Shown piece by piece: positions 46,055 through 56,247 of a stretch of DNA of 64,000 nucleotides. The stretch is taken from NCBI RefSeq assembly GCF_014803405.1, contig NZ_JACYFG010000009.1, positions 1-64,000 of the forward strand, in the 5' to 3' direction. A model generated the notes under the pieces. That model was not told where the DNA came from. It did not search any database and saw only the letters and a program-made list of their open reading frames with translations. The translations under genes were made by a program, and so were the position numbers. This stretch comes from Pelagicoccus enzymogenes (GTDB taxonomy: Bacteria > Verrucomicrobiota > Verrucomicrobiia > Opitutales > Opitutaceae). Within the stretch, counting starts at the first letter, position 1, and each line of letters starts with the position of its first letter.

Positions 46055-47443
46055 ATGAAATCCCCACTTCCCCTCCTCATGCTAGCCTGCCTCTGCCCGC
46101 TCGCTCCCGTCTCAGTTCGGGCTGGAGAGGAGCATTCGCGCCACAACATTCTATTCATCGCGGTTGACGACCTCCGCCCCGAACTCGGGGCGTACGGAGC
46201 CGCCCACATCCAATCGCCCCATATCGACCAACTTGCCTCGGAAAGCCTGCTCTTCGAACAAGCTTACTGCATGGTCGCCACCTGCGGAGCTTCCCGCTCC
46301 AGCATGCTCACCGGCGTGCGTCCGACCAAGGACCGCTTCGTGACCCATAACGCTTACGCCCACAAGGATGCCCCTTGGGCCGTCCCCCTGAATACCCATT
46401 TCAAAAACGCCGGCTACCATGCGATCTCCCTCGGGAAGGTGTACCACCACAAAGACGACCACGAAGACGGCTGGTCGGAAAAGCCTTGGAAAAGCGATCG
46501 TCCCAAGTTCCACGATTCTGCCAAGGCAAGCGGACCTCGGGGCGATCCGATAGAGAGCGCCAACGTGGATGACGCCTTCTACGGCGACGGCGACCTCGCG
46601 TTGCAAGCGATCAAAAAACTCGAGGAACGGTCCGCTGATCCCGAAACTCCATTCTTGCTTGCGGTCGGTTTCGCCAAGCCTCACCTGCCGTTCGTTGCTC
46701 CCCAGAAATACTGGGAACTGTATCCACCAGAGTCGATACAACTCCCCCAGAACTATTCATCTCCCGCAAACGCGCCCCAAGAGTCACTGCACAAGTTCGG
46801 CGAGCTGCGCAACTACAACGGCATCCCCAAGCAAGGCCCCGTTTCCGACGCGCAAGCCTTGGAGCTCATTCGCGGTTATTACGCCTGTGTCAGCTACGTG
46901 GACGCCCAAATCGGCAAAATACTCCAAGCCCTGCAACAGCTGCAGCTCGACGACAATACCATCGTCGTCCTCTGGGGCGATCACGGCTGGAACCTCGGCG
47001 ACCATTCCCTCTGGTGCAAGCACTCGGTCTACGAGTCCTCCTTGCACATTCCGCTCTTGCTCAAAGCCCCCGGCTTCACGCCGGGACGCACCTCCGGCCT
47101 CACGGAGTCCATCGACATCTACCCAACGCTCTGCGAGCTCGCGGGAGTGCCAATACCACACAGCGTGGAAGGCAAAAGCTTCGTTCCCCTTCTTCGCGAT
47201 CCAAGCCGCCCATGGGCGGAGGTCGCAGCGAGCCGTTTCGGGCGCGGAGACTCCATTCGAACATCTCAGTATCGCTATTCCGAATACATAGATTCAAAGG
47301 GAGAGTTCACCGCTCGCATGCTCTACGACCACGAAGCCGACCCTCTCGAAAACAAGAACATCGCCGAGCAGAAAAGCCTGCAAGACACCGTGAGCCGCCT
47401 CTCGAGCAAGCTGCATCAAGCCATGCAAGCGACCCACGACTAG
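46055..47443 (+). CDS. Secreted type I sulfatase (iduronate-2-sulfatase-like)
   Basis: The 462-residue protein removes sulfate esters from glycans. It has a signal peptide (1-23), N-terminal metal-binding ILFIAVDDLRPELGAYG, and the formylglycine motif C77-G-A-S-R81 (C-x-A-x-R, a variant of the common C-x-P-x-R), then LGKVYHH, VGFAKPHLPFVAP and VLWGDHGWNLGDHSLWCKHS. This set matches the iduronate-2-sulfatase-like subgroup. It starts an operon with an MFS transporter (19-bp gap) and a toroid protein. A formylglycine-generating enzyme is not in the window. Confidence 0.93.
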   Translation: MKSPLPLLMLACLCPLAPVSVRAGEEHSRHNILFIAVDDLRPELGAYGAAHIQSPHIDQLASESLLFEQAYCMVATCGASRSSMLTGVRPTKDRFVTHNAYAHKDAPWAVPLNTHFKNAGYHAISLGKVYHHKDDHEDGWSEKPWKSDRPKFHDSAKASGPRGDPIESANVDDAFYGDGDLALQAIKKLEERSADPETPFLLAVGFAKPHLPFVAPQKYWELYPPESIQLPQNYSSPANAPQESLHKFGELRNYNGIPKQGPVSDAQALELIRGYYACVSYVDAQIGKILQALQQLQLDDNTIVVLWGDHGWNLGDHSLWCKHSVYESSLHIPLLLKAPGFTPGRTSGLTESIDIYPTLCELAGVPIPHSVEGKSFVPLLRDPSRPWAEVAASRFGRGDSIRTSQYRYSEYIDSKGEFTARMLYDHEADPLENKNIAEQKSLQDTVSRLSSKLHQAMQATHD

Positions 47444-47462
47444 TCCCCCTGCGGGACCGTCC

Positions 47463-48632
47463 ATGCAACAGATTGCCAAAGCGGCCAAGGCCTCCCTACT
47501 CGCCTCCGCGTCCATGACTGTCATGGCCGGGGCAATCATCGCCCCCGCTCTCCCCGGCATCGGAGCGGCGTTCGCCCACTTCCCCAGCGCCGCTACCCTA
47601 GCCCCGCTGGTACTTACCGTCACCAGCCTCGGCGTTGCGATCTGCTCCTTGCCCGCTGGTTTGTTGTGCGATCGATGGGGACGCAAAAAGGTTCTACTGA
47701 GTAGCCTCATCCTCTACGCCTTAGCTGGATCCTATGGCTACTACGCCAACAACCTCTACTTGCTAATCGCCTCCCGCTTCGCTCTGGGCATGGCGGTGTC
47801 AGGCGTTATGACCAGTTCCAATACCCTCATCGCCGATCTCTTCGAAGGCCCCCGTCGCCTCAACTTTCTCGGGCTGCAATTCGCCGCTATGGCGCTAAGC
47901 GCCGTCCTTTTTCTCGTGGCGGGCGGTTTTCTTGCCCAAGCCTCATGGCGCTACCCATTCGCGCTCTACTCGCTGTCGCTTTTGGTATTCGCCGCCGTAT
48001 TCGCTTTTATAAAAGAGCCGCCGAACCGCGCCGCGCCAACGCAGCCGGACATCGGTGAGAAAAGCGACCTCCAAGAGATACCAGCCATCAGAGTGACGCT
48101 GCTCTACGCAACCTCCTTTTCGGGAATGCTGCTCTTCTACCTCATCGCTTCACAATTGCCCTTCCTGCTCAAGTCAAAGTTCGAACTCAGTCCTCCGCTA
48201 GTCGGGGCCATCATCGCTACCAGCAACTTTTTCGGTGCCGTATCCGGCTTCAACTACAATCGAGTTCGCCAATGGGTGTCGGCTCCCCGAGCCTTCTCGC
48301 TTGGCTTTGGCCTAATTGCCTTGGCCTTCAGCGTCGTCGCCCACGCGGAAAGCCTCCCTTTTTTCTTCATTGCCATGGCGCTCAGTGGACTTGGCTCCGG
48401 AATGATTGGCCCAAACGCGAATTCGAGCTTAGCCGACCTGATCCCATCCGGGCAGCGAGGCCGTTTCTTCGGTGGGCTTACGACCTCAATCTTCATCGGG
48501 CAGTTCCTCTCTCCGCTTTCCGTCCAGCACGCCATTCTCTACCATGGCTACCAAGGGTTCCTCGGTGCCTTTAGCATAGCGGCCGCTTTCGCGTTGCTCG
48601 TTTCCCTGCTCTACCTGGTCCGCAGAGCTTAA
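47463..48632 (+). CDS. MFS transporter
   Basis: The 389-residue protein has about twelve membrane segments and the major-facilitator loop 2-3 signature LLCDRWGRKKVLLSS (about 67-81), plus the acidic/positive SNTLIADLFEGPRRLN segment in the first half. It looks like a drug:H+-antiporter or sugar-exporter type MFS, but substrate cannot be told from sequence. It lies 19 bp after the sulfatase gene, so transport of a sulfated sugar or its product is an attractive inference. Confidence 0.88.
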   Translation: MQQIAKAAKASLLASASMTVMAGAIIAPALPGIGAAFAHFPSAATLAPLVLTVTSLGVAICSLPAGLLCDRWGRKKVLLSSLILYALAGSYGYYANNLYLLIASRFALGMAVSGVMTSSNTLIADLFEGPRRLNFLGLQFAAMALSAVLFLVAGGFLAQASWRYPFALYSLSLLVFAAVFAFIKEPPNRAAPTQPDIGEKSDLQEIPAIRVTLLYATSFSGMLLFYLIASQLPFLLKSKFELSPPLVGAIIATSNFFGAVSGFNYNRVRQWVSAPRAFSLGFGLIALAFSVVAHAESLPFFFIAMALSGLGSGMIGPNANSSLADLIPSGQRGRFFGGLTTSIFIGQFLSPLSVQHAILYHGYQGFLGAFSIAAAFALLVSLLYLVRRA

Positions 48633-48744
48633 GTCCGAACAATGAAAAGCCCTACAATTAGGAATAAGCAACCATTTGGCCGCTTCCTCGGCCTTCGCTT
48701 CAATCCCGAGCCATAGCCAGACATCCCCGCTAAAACTCCCGCCC

Positions 48745-50505
48745 ATGATCGAAAGTCTATTGCAGCGTTGGTGCGACGGTATGATCGGCGTCCAAATTGA
48801 CGCGCCTAGCGATCCGAGCCGCCATGGAGCCATCGACTGTCCTGCTTGCGGCAGAATCCATGGCCGTTGCATGGACGCGGTCTACCCATTTTTCAGCCTG
48901 GCGAAGAGCAGCGGGAATACCCGCTACCTCGAGGCGGGCAAGGCCGTGTTCGAATGGTCCAAAAACGTTTCACAGCCCGACGGGAGTTGGACCGTCACCG
49001 CCAACCCACGTTCTTGGCGAGGGATCACCGTTTTTGGCGCGATCGCCCTCGCCGAAACGTTGTACCATCACGGTGACCTGCTCGACCAGGCCACCCGCGA
49101 AAGATGGACCGAACGATTGGAGCTGGCCGCCAACTACATCTACGAGAACTTCGATCTCCGCTTCGCAAATATCAACTACGGCTTCACCGCTCTCTACGCA
49201 CTCAACCTGCTGGGACGCCACCTGGGAGAAGAACGCTACCTCGCCCGCAGTCGCGAGCTTGCCGCCGAGGCACCTCATTTTTTTACCAACCCCAACCATC
49301 TCCTCTACGGCGAGGCAAAACCAGTGAATGCCCTCAGCGCCCGCGGAATGCTGGCAGTGGATCTTGGATACAACGTGGAGGAGTCACTCAATGGATTGAC
49401 GCTCTACGCCCTGCAAGAAAGGGATGAGTCCTTACTTGCCCTTCTAACGAGCTCGCTCGCGAGCCATTTGGAATTCATGCTGCCAGACGGTGGCTGGGAC
49501 AATAGTTGGGGAACCCGCCAATTCAAGTGGACCTACTGGGGGAGTCGTACCAGCGACGGCTGCCAGATCGCGTACGCCGCCATGGCCAAGCACAACTCCA
49601 AGTTCGCCTCCGCAGCGCTTCGCAACACGATGTTGATGGAGCGTTGCACTTCCAAGGATGGACTCTTGTACGGAGGAATTCACTACAGAGAGGAAGGCCT
49701 CCCTCCCTGCAGCCACCATACCTTCGCCCACGCCAAGTCACTCGCTTACCTGTTGGATTCAGGCACCGCTCCAGAGTCCCAAGCCAAGCCCCTCTCTCTT
49801 TGCGGAGGCGCTCGCATAAAGCGATTTCCAGAAATTGCCACCGACCTGCTCTCTATCGGCCCTTGGCGAGCTACCGTCACCGCCTACGACTTCATCTATC
49901 GCCCCGGCGTGCAACAAGCAACAGGAGGAACCCTGTCGCTCCTTTGGCACGAGACTCTCGGGCCGCTTTGCGCCGCAAGCATGGCAGACTACCAACTCGT
50001 AGAGCCTTACAACCAACAAAAGCCGAAGAGCGATATTGATTTCGCCCTCACACCCCGTTTGGAGGCCTGCGTAAAAGACATTCGATACAGCAACCTGTAC
50101 GATCTGAAGGCGACGTTCACGTCTTCCCACTCCACCGATGGGATTCAGGTAGACGTATCCACAAAACTGAACAATCGCCACTATCAATCAATGGAGCAAA
50201 CCTGCAAGCTGAGTTACCGCTTCGCGAAAGAGTTTGTCCAGATCCAAGTCCAATCTCAATTCCCTGCTCGATACGTCCTTCCCATTCTTTCGCCTGTGTC
50301 CGACCAAGCAAGGCATCCGTCCGCCTCGCGCATCGAAATCGAGAAGGAAGCAGGCACCTTGACCATCGAAAGCGATAGCCCCCTCGAAGTCGTTTGCCCG
50401 CTCGGCTGCAGAACCTTCAACCTGGTTCCTGGGGCCCAAGCGCTACCCATCGCGATGACCGTAGCCCCAGACACTCCCAGTTCGATTCGCTTGCACGTAT
50501 CCTAA
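48745..50505 (+). CDS. Predicted alpha/alpha-toroid carbohydrate-active protein
   Basis: The 586-residue protein has no signal peptide. The N-terminal 330 residues are helical repeats rich in Trp/Tyr (NPRSWRGITVFGAIALAETLYHH; NINYGFTALYALNLLGRHL; DGGWDNSWGTRQFKWTYWGSRTSDG), as in alpha/alpha-toroid hydrolases and lyases. An early DCPACGRIHGRCMDAVYP segment has three Cys and a His. The C-terminal half is beta-rich (VTAYDFIYRPG; LSLLWHETLGPL), like heparinase II/III-type lyases. Exact family not recognised. The ATG at 48745 is preferred to an in-frame TTG upstream. Part of the sulfatase-MFS operon. Confidence 0.65.
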   Translation: MIESLLQRWCDGMIGVQIDAPSDPSRHGAIDCPACGRIHGRCMDAVYPFFSLAKSSGNTRYLEAGKAVFEWSKNVSQPDGSWTVTANPRSWRGITVFGAIALAETLYHHGDLLDQATRERWTERLELAANYIYENFDLRFANINYGFTALYALNLLGRHLGEERYLARSRELAAEAPHFFTNPNHLLYGEAKPVNALSARGMLAVDLGYNVEESLNGLTLYALQERDESLLALLTSSLASHLEFMLPDGGWDNSWGTRQFKWTYWGSRTSDGCQIAYAAMAKHNSKFASAALRNTMLMERCTSKDGLLYGGIHYREEGLPPCSHHTFAHAKSLAYLLDSGTAPESQAKPLSLCGGARIKRFPEIATDLLSIGPWRATVTAYDFIYRPGVQQATGGTLSLLWHETLGPLCAASMADYQLVEPYNQQKPKSDIDFALTPRLEACVKDIRYSNLYDLKATFTSSHSTDGIQVDVSTKLNNRHYQSMEQTCKLSYRFAKEFVQIQVQSQFPARYVLPILSPVSDQARHPSASRIEIEKEAGTLTIESDSPLEVVCPLGCRTFNLVPGAQALPIAMTVAPDTPSSIRLHVS

Positions 50506-50765
50506 TTTTTGATACTTTCCACCAATCACCAAAGCGCTCGCGTTAATTAGGTCACTTAATCTCGCGCATCACCCCAGCTAAAATTAGCTCGATTAATTCA
50601 CGAGCAAACCGGTTCTGCTAATTGCCAGCCAAGTCAGATTCCGCATGGGGTGAACATAAAGCGCCCTCTAGGAATTACCGATAGGACTGACGAAGCACCT
50701 AGGCAGAAACAACAGAAGGTTCCCTTCCAACGCCACGGATCGCTCAACGACAATCCTACTCTATT
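50506..50765. other. Intergenic region upstream of the chemoreceptor gene
   Basis: 260 AT-richer bases with several short TTAATT-type inverted repeats. It presumably holds the promoter of the chemoreceptor-porin operon. No confident riboswitch or terminator. Confidence 0.4.
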
Positions 50766-52544
50766 ATGACCTTTAAGCTACGCGACAAATTCGTAATCAG
50801 CGCCATAGCGTTGATTCTAATCGCCATCGGCAGCCTCGCGCTCGTTAGTCGTTACCTATTTTCCGACGCCCTCGAAACAGCAGTGGAGTCGCAAGCGGTG
50901 CACGATGCGCAACGTACCGCAAAGCATCTCGACGGCTGGCTGGAGGAAAGAAAGTCTATCATAGACAACTGGTCGAGCGACATCCAGCAATCGGAAGACC
51001 TACTGGATACGCTGAAGGCCAAGCTCGAATCGCAAACCTTTCTCTCAAATTTGAGTCTACTCGGCCCGGACGGGAAAGTGCTCGCCAGCTCCCATCCTTA
51101 TCCTACGGCAGCGGAGAACCTGCTCGCTAAAACCGTTTCCTCCCTCGGTCCCGAGAGCGCTTTCACCGAAATCGAATACCTGAAAAGCGAATCCGAAGCC
51201 TTCGTTTTCCTTGTCGGAAAGCGCTTCGAGCGAGACGGACAAATTTGTCGACTCGCGGGAAAACTGTCCCTCGCTTACATTCACTCGCAATTCATCGGCG
51301 ACATAAAAATCGGATCGGATGGATACGCCTTCATCGTACACGAAAACGCTCTGGTGGTCGACCATCCGAACCCCGATCACGTCGGAACCTTGAACTTCAT
51401 GGACTTCGATTGGGGCCGCCAAATAATCGAGCAAAAGACAGGGTTCATCGAATACAAGTTTGAAGGCAGGCCTAAAATCGGGGCGATGCACCCAATCGAC
51501 AGTTCAGCTTGGATCATCGGCGTGACTGCCTACGAGGACGACGTCTATTCCTCGCTCTCCACTTTTGCCTATACCTCACTGTTGGTCGCGATCGTCATCT
51601 GCTTGATCGCCGCCGGTCTCATTTCATGGGTGACTTCCGTCATTATAAAACCAATACACGGAATAATCTCAGGCCTCGGAGAAGCCGGCGAAAACATCAG
51701 GTCCGCTTCCCAGCAAGTTTCGACAATTAGTCAGCTCCTTTCCAACAGCTCGTCCCAACAGGCATCCTCGGTCGAGGAAACCGCAGCCGCGATTGAAGAG
51801 ATTTCTCAGAAAACGAATAGCAACGCCAGCAAAGCAAATCGAGCTGAGTCCGAGCTGAACGAAAAAGCAATCGCTAGCCTCAACACGGTCAGCGACCAGG
51901 TCGAACAAGCCCGCGCCGCAATAAAAGAAACCTCAAACTCGGCATCCGAAACGCTCAAGGTCGTTAATACGATCGACGAAATCGCCTTTCAAACCAACTT
52001 GCTCGCCCTTAACGCGGCGGTCGAAGCGGCTAGAGCCGGAGCAGCCGGTTCAGGCTTCGCGGTCGTGGCCGACGAAGTGAGAGCCCTCGCAGGCAAGGCA
52101 GCCGCAGCAGCCCGCACATCTGGGGAGCTCATCAACCGCTCCCACCGTTCAGTACAACACGTCTCCGAACTCAACGAGCAAATCGCTCAATCCATGCAGG
52201 AAAACCTGCAGATCTCGCAAAACCTATCAGCGAGCATGGTCGAAATTTCCGAGGATTCCAACGAGCAGGCTCGCAGTATCGAGGAGATCAGCGTTTCCAT
52301 GTCCAACGTCGATCGAATGACCCAAGAAAACGTCGCCAGCTCTGAAGAGAGCGCCGCGGCCGCCGAGCAGCTTTTCGCCCAAGCCGAGCAGATGAACGAT
52401 TTTATGGGCAAGCTACAAGCCGTGCTCGACGGCAAAGAGAGGGCTGCCGCAGAAAACAAGAAAGACCATGCCCGGGATCGATTCGATACACCCGACTGGA
52501 CCAGCACCCGGAAACATGAAGACACGCTCACTTACTTCAACTAA
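50766..52544 (+). CDS. Methyl-accepting chemotaxis protein with Cache sensor
   Basis: The 592-residue chemoreceptor has TM1 (about 9-31), a periplasmic dCache-type domain (about 35-260, with [23 protein letters not shown] and [16 protein letters not shown]) and TM2 (about 266-290). A short HAMP-like linker leads to the signalling coiled coil with the family tip [21 protein letters not shown] (from about 404) and [11 protein letters not shown]. Ala-rich repeats flank the tip. No C-terminal CheR-binding pentapeptide. It is 28 bp upstream of a porin-like gene and probably co-transcribed with it. Confidence 0.93.
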   Translation: MTFKLRDKFVISAIALILIAIGSLALVSRYLFSDALETAVESQAVHDAQRTAKHLDGWLEERKSIIDNWSSDIQQSEDLLDTLKAKLESQTFLSNLSLLGPDGKVLASSHPYPTAAENLLAKTVSSLGPESAFTEIEYLKSESEAFVFLVGKRFERDGQICRLAGKLSLAYIHSQFIGDIKIGSDGYAFIVHENALVVDHPNPDHVGTLNFMDFDWGRQIIEQKTGFIEYKFEGRPKIGAMHPIDSSAWIIGVTAYEDDVYSSLSTFAYTSLLVAIVICLIAAGLISWVTSVIIKPIHGIISGLGEAGENIRSASQQVSTISQLLSNSSSQQASSVEETAAAIEEISQKTNSNASKANRAESELNEKAIASLNTVSDQVEQARAAIKETSNSASETLKVVNTIDEIAFQTNLLALNAAVEAARAGAAGSGFAVVADEVRALAGKAAAAARTSGELINRSHRSVQHVSELNEQIAQSMQENLQISQNLSASMVEISEDSNEQARSIEEISVSMSNVDRMTQENVASSEESAAAAEQLFAQAEQMNDFMGKLQAVLDGKERAAAENKKDHARDRFDTPDWTSTRKHEDTLTYFN

Positions 52545-52572
52545 GGGCGAAGCACAGCCCTAAGCGCTCATC

Positions 52573-53784
52573 ATGAAAACACATCAAAAAATAGCGTACG
52601 CTCTGCTCTCCTTGCTTGCTCCGACCGCTTATTCGGTCGCCGCAGACAGCTATCCATCCGAGCTCGAGTTCGACCTATCCTCGACCCTTCTGGTCATGGG
52701 AAGAGACTACGGCGCCGAGGTCAAAGGCTCAGCTGCCTCTGCATCAGTCAGCATAGCGGCAAAGTCTCAACTCTCGGAGCAGGCTACGTTCGGCATCAAG
52801 TCAGTTCTCGTGGAGAATCTTTGGGAAAATGAGAGAGAAAACGCTGCGTATTGGCTTTCCAATGACAAATCCGCATCTTTGCCTGAGGCCTACATAAGCT
52901 ACCGCGCCGCGGGAATAGGCCCCAACGGCACACTGCTGAGCCTAGGCCGCAAAGAACTGAGCTACGCATTCTTTCCCGGCTACAAAGTGAGACACCAGGC
53001 CCAATCGCTCGAGGGCATTTTCGCCAACGCACGTATCAGCGAGTCCCTGCAAGTCGACCTCGGCCACATCGAACGTTACAGTTCTTGGCCCTCACGGGAA
53101 AACGGGACCTCCCTTCTAGACACCTCCTTTAAGCGACTGGGCGAAAGGATCGGAGCAAGCGCAACAAAGTCAGGAATACAATTTGTATCCACAGAACTAA
53201 ACAAAAAGAGCTTCTCTCTGCACGCCTACGACTACTACGCTGAAAAGCTTTACAACAATGCAGGGTTAAAGCTCTCCTATACCCTCCCCACCGATAGCGG
53301 AGACGGCCGCTGGTCCCTATCCGCCCACGGTATCGATCAAAAGGGCCAAGGCGATGGGGCGTTCAAGGATCACTCTGCCAGCTCGCTCGAGCTGAACCTA
53401 CGCTACAAGCTGAAGTCCTTTTCTCTGGACGCGGGCTGGACACAGATTTCGAAAGACGCATCCCTGCTCGTTCCTTTCCGCACCAGCTACACCAACGACG
53501 CCACCCTTCTCTGGTACACCAACCAATTCGAAGCGGGCGCTCAAACGTACCACGCCAAAGCCGTGTACTCTCGCAACTCATGGACCCTCGCGGCCGTCTA
53601 CCTGACTGCTTCACACTTAGACCGAAGAGCCGAGAGCGAAATCGATCTCGTGGCGAAAAGGAAACTGAGCGAAAAGCTAAGCGTCTGCATCAAGGCGGGC
53701 TACGGAAAATGCGTTTTCGACGAGTCGGATCGACACCACAAGTCCGCGCGAGACCTTCGCCTGTTCGTCGACTACCGACTTTGA
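52573..53784 (+). CDS. Outer-membrane porin-like barrel (OprD/alginate-export-like)
   Basis: The 403-residue protein has a signal peptide (1-24, ending SVAAD) and a body of alternating beta strands, ending ARDLRLFVDYRL with the aromatic/hydrophobic terminal strand of outer-membrane proteins. LLSLGRKELSYAFFPGYKVRHQAQSLEGIF resembles the OprD/alginate-export porin N-terminal strands. It follows the chemoreceptor gene by 28 bp, so uptake and taxis to the same compound are a reasonable inference. Substrate unknown. Confidence 0.72.
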   Translation: MKTHQKIAYALLSLLAPTAYSVAADSYPSELEFDLSSTLLVMGRDYGAEVKGSAASASVSIAAKSQLSEQATFGIKSVLVENLWENERENAAYWLSNDKSASLPEAYISYRAAGIGPNGTLLSLGRKELSYAFFPGYKVRHQAQSLEGIFANARISESLQVDLGHIERYSSWPSRENGTSLLDTSFKRLGERIGASATKSGIQFVSTELNKKSFSLHAYDYYAEKLYNNAGLKLSYTLPTDSGDGRWSLSAHGIDQKGQGDGAFKDHSASSLELNLRYKLKSFSLDAGWTQISKDASLLVPFRTSYTNDATLLWYTNQFEAGAQTYHAKAVYSRNSWTLAAVYLTASHLDRRAESEIDLVAKRKLSEKLSVCIKAGYGKCVFDESDRHHKSARDLRLFVDYRL

Positions 53785-53818
53785 AATCACAACGACAGTC
53801 CGGCTCTTAGCAAAAAAC

Positions 53819-55729
53819 CTACCGCACCGATAAGCGATAGAAACTCGATTCCGGAAGCAGTGGAGCCTCGAGCTCACCTTGGGCGCCGTTGACGACAGTC
53901 TGCCAATTGGCCAAGTCAGCCGCCTTTTGCAAAACCCAAGGAAAGCTCGGCGATTCCTCCCAGCGAAACTGCAAGGAGCTCTCGGTTTTGAGAAAGATGA
54001 GATCGGCGGAAAGCGAGTCGACTCGCTTCAATAGTTGGTCCTGGTAAAGGGACGAAGGGACTAAATCTGCTCCCATCCCTTCACCCTCCACGATATCGTC
54101 AGGGGCCGTACGAACAGCCGAGTTCGGTCGCTTCTCGCTCAAGCGAACAGCGGATGCCTCTCCGCTGGTTCCTATGACATATCCGTATCCAAACTGCTGA
54201 CTATGCACAATGTAGTTCGCGTTGGCATGGGAAGCCAAGCCCTCCGTATTCCAGAACACGCATTGGCTGGAAGTCATGCCATGTTCCGGGCGACTCCCCC
54301 AATCGCCTCGATAGGCTGCTTCGAAATAGGATCGCTCAAGTCGATTGCTATCGAACAAGTTGGAGTGGCTGAATACGCCATGATGGTCGCTGCCCCTCCC
54401 CGCAGTCATCCCTCGCTGCGTATCCGCAAGTTGTATACCGCTATCGTGATCGTAGCAGCGGGTGACCACGTTCCCGGAGTTTTGCATCCGCCACATCACA
54501 ATTCCGTGCCGGCAAAACCCAACCTCGCATTCAGCGATCAAACACTCGGCTGCCGCATTGAGGCGAATCATGTACCCGTTGCCTCCTCCACCTCCGTATT
54601 GGGCGTTTTGAAAACGCAACCGGTATAGCGTCACATTGCGACACCAATCAAGAAGCACCCCGTTGGAGAGGCAATGTACCCCGTTATCATTGTCCGGATT
54701 ATAGGAGCTAACATTTTGTATCCATCCATCCACCACGCCCCTCATTTCGATGAGGAAGGAATCATGAGCGTCGTAAGCCGCAGTCCCAGCAACCGTGTAG
54801 TCCGACTCCCCCCAGCCTGACTTGTCGATCCGCTGGTTTCCGATGGAAAACCCTTCCAAGCCGACATCTGTCAATCGAGACGCTGGTTTCCAGACGCTCG
54901 CTCCGTCCCGTTGCTTCAGCGACCAACGAGTCGGTATGTCGAAACTCACGATTCGATTGGCCACGTCGATCGTCTCGATGCGTCTCAGATAAAGCAGACC
55001 TCGTAGCGAATCCAGGGTATCGGTCCAATCTACCCCATCCGTTCCCGCCCCCATTTTCAGATCCTGCACGAACTGCTCCGTCGCCGGATTGTGCAAGACG
55101 ATCCAATCTCCGACCGCGAGTCCGGCTAAAGATTCCAGTTGGACCGAACGCGTCGGCCCCAGTTCGTCACGCTGCAGCAAAATCGGCTCCGATCGCTTGC
55201 TGGTCCAACTCCCCCAATCCTCTGGGCGCACGCGAATCACCCTTCGGTTTCGCATCTCGGTCGTTGTATTGAAGAGGAAGGTCCGGTCCGGACCCGCTCC
55301 GCGCAAAACCACATTGGAAGACTCGATCTGCAAACAACGGTCCTCGCCTGAGGGAACCGACAAACGGTAACTGCCGGGCTTCAGGTAAACGATCCCACCA
55401 CCATTCGCCTCGGCGGCATCGATCGCCGCTTGAATCGCAGCAGTCGCATCGACTTGGCCGCTCGGATCCGCTCCAAAACCGTCCACCGCATCAAACAAGC
55501 TCTCCACCTCCGGCGACAAGGAGGCCTGACCCATGCGGTAACCCGCGTAGGAAAAATCTTGGAGGAAGGCATCATCGGCAAAGGACAATCCATCCTCCCG
55601 AGTCGGCGGAACCCAATCGGCCGGATACAAGCTCGATCGCCAAGCGGACTGCCCCGAGGAGTGGACAGTCGAAAAGAGAGCAAAGGAAAACGCTAGGGTT
55701 CGGATAACGACGATGGGGGCAAATCGCAT
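53819..55729 (-). CDS. Secreted right-handed beta-helix protein (pectate-lyase superfamily)
   Basis: The 636-residue protein has a signal peptide (about 1-26). It then has DAVDGFGADPSGQVDATAAIQAAIDAAEANGGGIVYLKPGSYRL (about 80-123), the standard opening of Pectate_lyase_3-type beta-helix enzymes, and Asn/Gly-rich coils to about 520 (GNGYMIRLNAAAECLIAECEVGFCRHGIVMWRMQN). A short C-terminal domain (about 570-636) has the FRWEESPSFPWVLQKAADLANWQ pattern seen at the ends of secreted Verrucomicrobia proteins. Probably a polysaccharide lyase or hydrolase; substrate and catalytic residues not determined. Confidence 0.8.
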   Translation of the reverse strand: MRFAPIVVIRTLAFSFALFSTVHSSGQSAWRSSLYPADWVPPTREDGLSFADDAFLQDFSYAGYRMGQASLSPEVESLFDAVDGFGADPSGQVDATAAIQAAIDAAEANGGGIVYLKPGSYRLSVPSGEDRCLQIESSNVVLRGAGPDRTFLFNTTTEMRNRRVIRVRPEDWGSWTSKRSEPILLQRDELGPTRSVQLESLAGLAVGDWIVLHNPATEQFVQDLKMGAGTDGVDWTDTLDSLRGLLYLRRIETIDVANRIVSFDIPTRWSLKQRDGASVWKPASRLTDVGLEGFSIGNQRIDKSGWGESDYTVAGTAAYDAHDSFLIEMRGVVDGWIQNVSSYNPDNDNGVHCLSNGVLLDWCRNVTLYRLRFQNAQYGGGGGNGYMIRLNAAAECLIAECEVGFCRHGIVMWRMQNSGNVVTRCYDHDSGIQLADTQRGMTAGRGSDHHGVFSHSNLFDSNRLERSYFEAAYRGDWGSRPEHGMTSSQCVFWNTEGLASHANANYIVHSQQFGYGYVIGTSGEASAVRLSEKRPNSAVRTAPDDIVEGEGMGADLVPSSLYQDQLLKRVDSLSADLIFLKTESSLQFRWEESPSFPWVLQKAADLANWQTVVNGAQGELEAPLLPESSFYRLSVR

Positions 55730-56247
55730 GTCCCCACCCCAAAGCAGCCAATCGCAAATCGCAGTAATAATTATTAACTAAATCGCGAAAATTGCGCTTT
55801 TCATAGCGAAACGGCCAATTCTCGCCAGCTATGCGGACAAAAGCCATTAGGCCTTCGGATTCTAAGCGAGCTCCAAGGCCGAAAAATCTGGACGGACTTG
55901 GACTCGCTGAGAGGCCCCGTCGGTCAAGGCAAGCGCCTTCCTCGCACGCGAAGTGCGACACCCGGCCATGATCCCTCAAGACGCCTCCAGAAAACAACAA
56001 ACCCGTCGATCCGAGGATCGACGGGCCAAGTAGTCTAGCTACCGCTAGTTAGACAACAATAAGAGAGCATGAACATCTCTCCAATGACTTACGAAGTTTC
56101 GAAAGAAGTATTCCAAGGGCAAAACAATTCAGCAAAAATTCGCGCGTGTACACCCGTATCTCCCTAAGTCACTGATAATCTTCGTCCTCGACAGGCTCCC
56201 CTCCCCAAGTCTGTCATCTACCTGTCACCTCCTGATTGCGAAAGCGG
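55730..56247. other. 518-bp divergent intergenic region with hairpins
   Basis: No protein gene was recognised. It contains the stem-loop at 56002-56025 and a second hairpin at about 56034-56055 (gtctagcta / tagttagac, one G-U on the plus strand). The AT-rich part near 55760-55800 is a likely promoter for the beta-helix gene. Confidence 0.45.
56002..56025 (-). terminator. Strong hairpin without an obvious gene (terminator-like)
   Basis: cccgtcgatc (56002-56011) and gatcgacggg (56016-56025) form a perfect 10-bp stem with a 4-nt loop. On the minus strand it is followed by TTTGTTGTTTT, like a terminator, but no minus-strand gene precedes it. It might end a small RNA. Confidence 0.45.

Noticed and set aside
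50596-50690. Cyclic-di-GMP (GEMM) riboswitch-like words upstream of the chemoreceptor gene (gcaaacc, then attaccgatagg)
   Set aside because: The GNRA-loop helix and its receptor could not be drawn and the spacing does not fit; a few shared words in an AT-rich leader are not enough.
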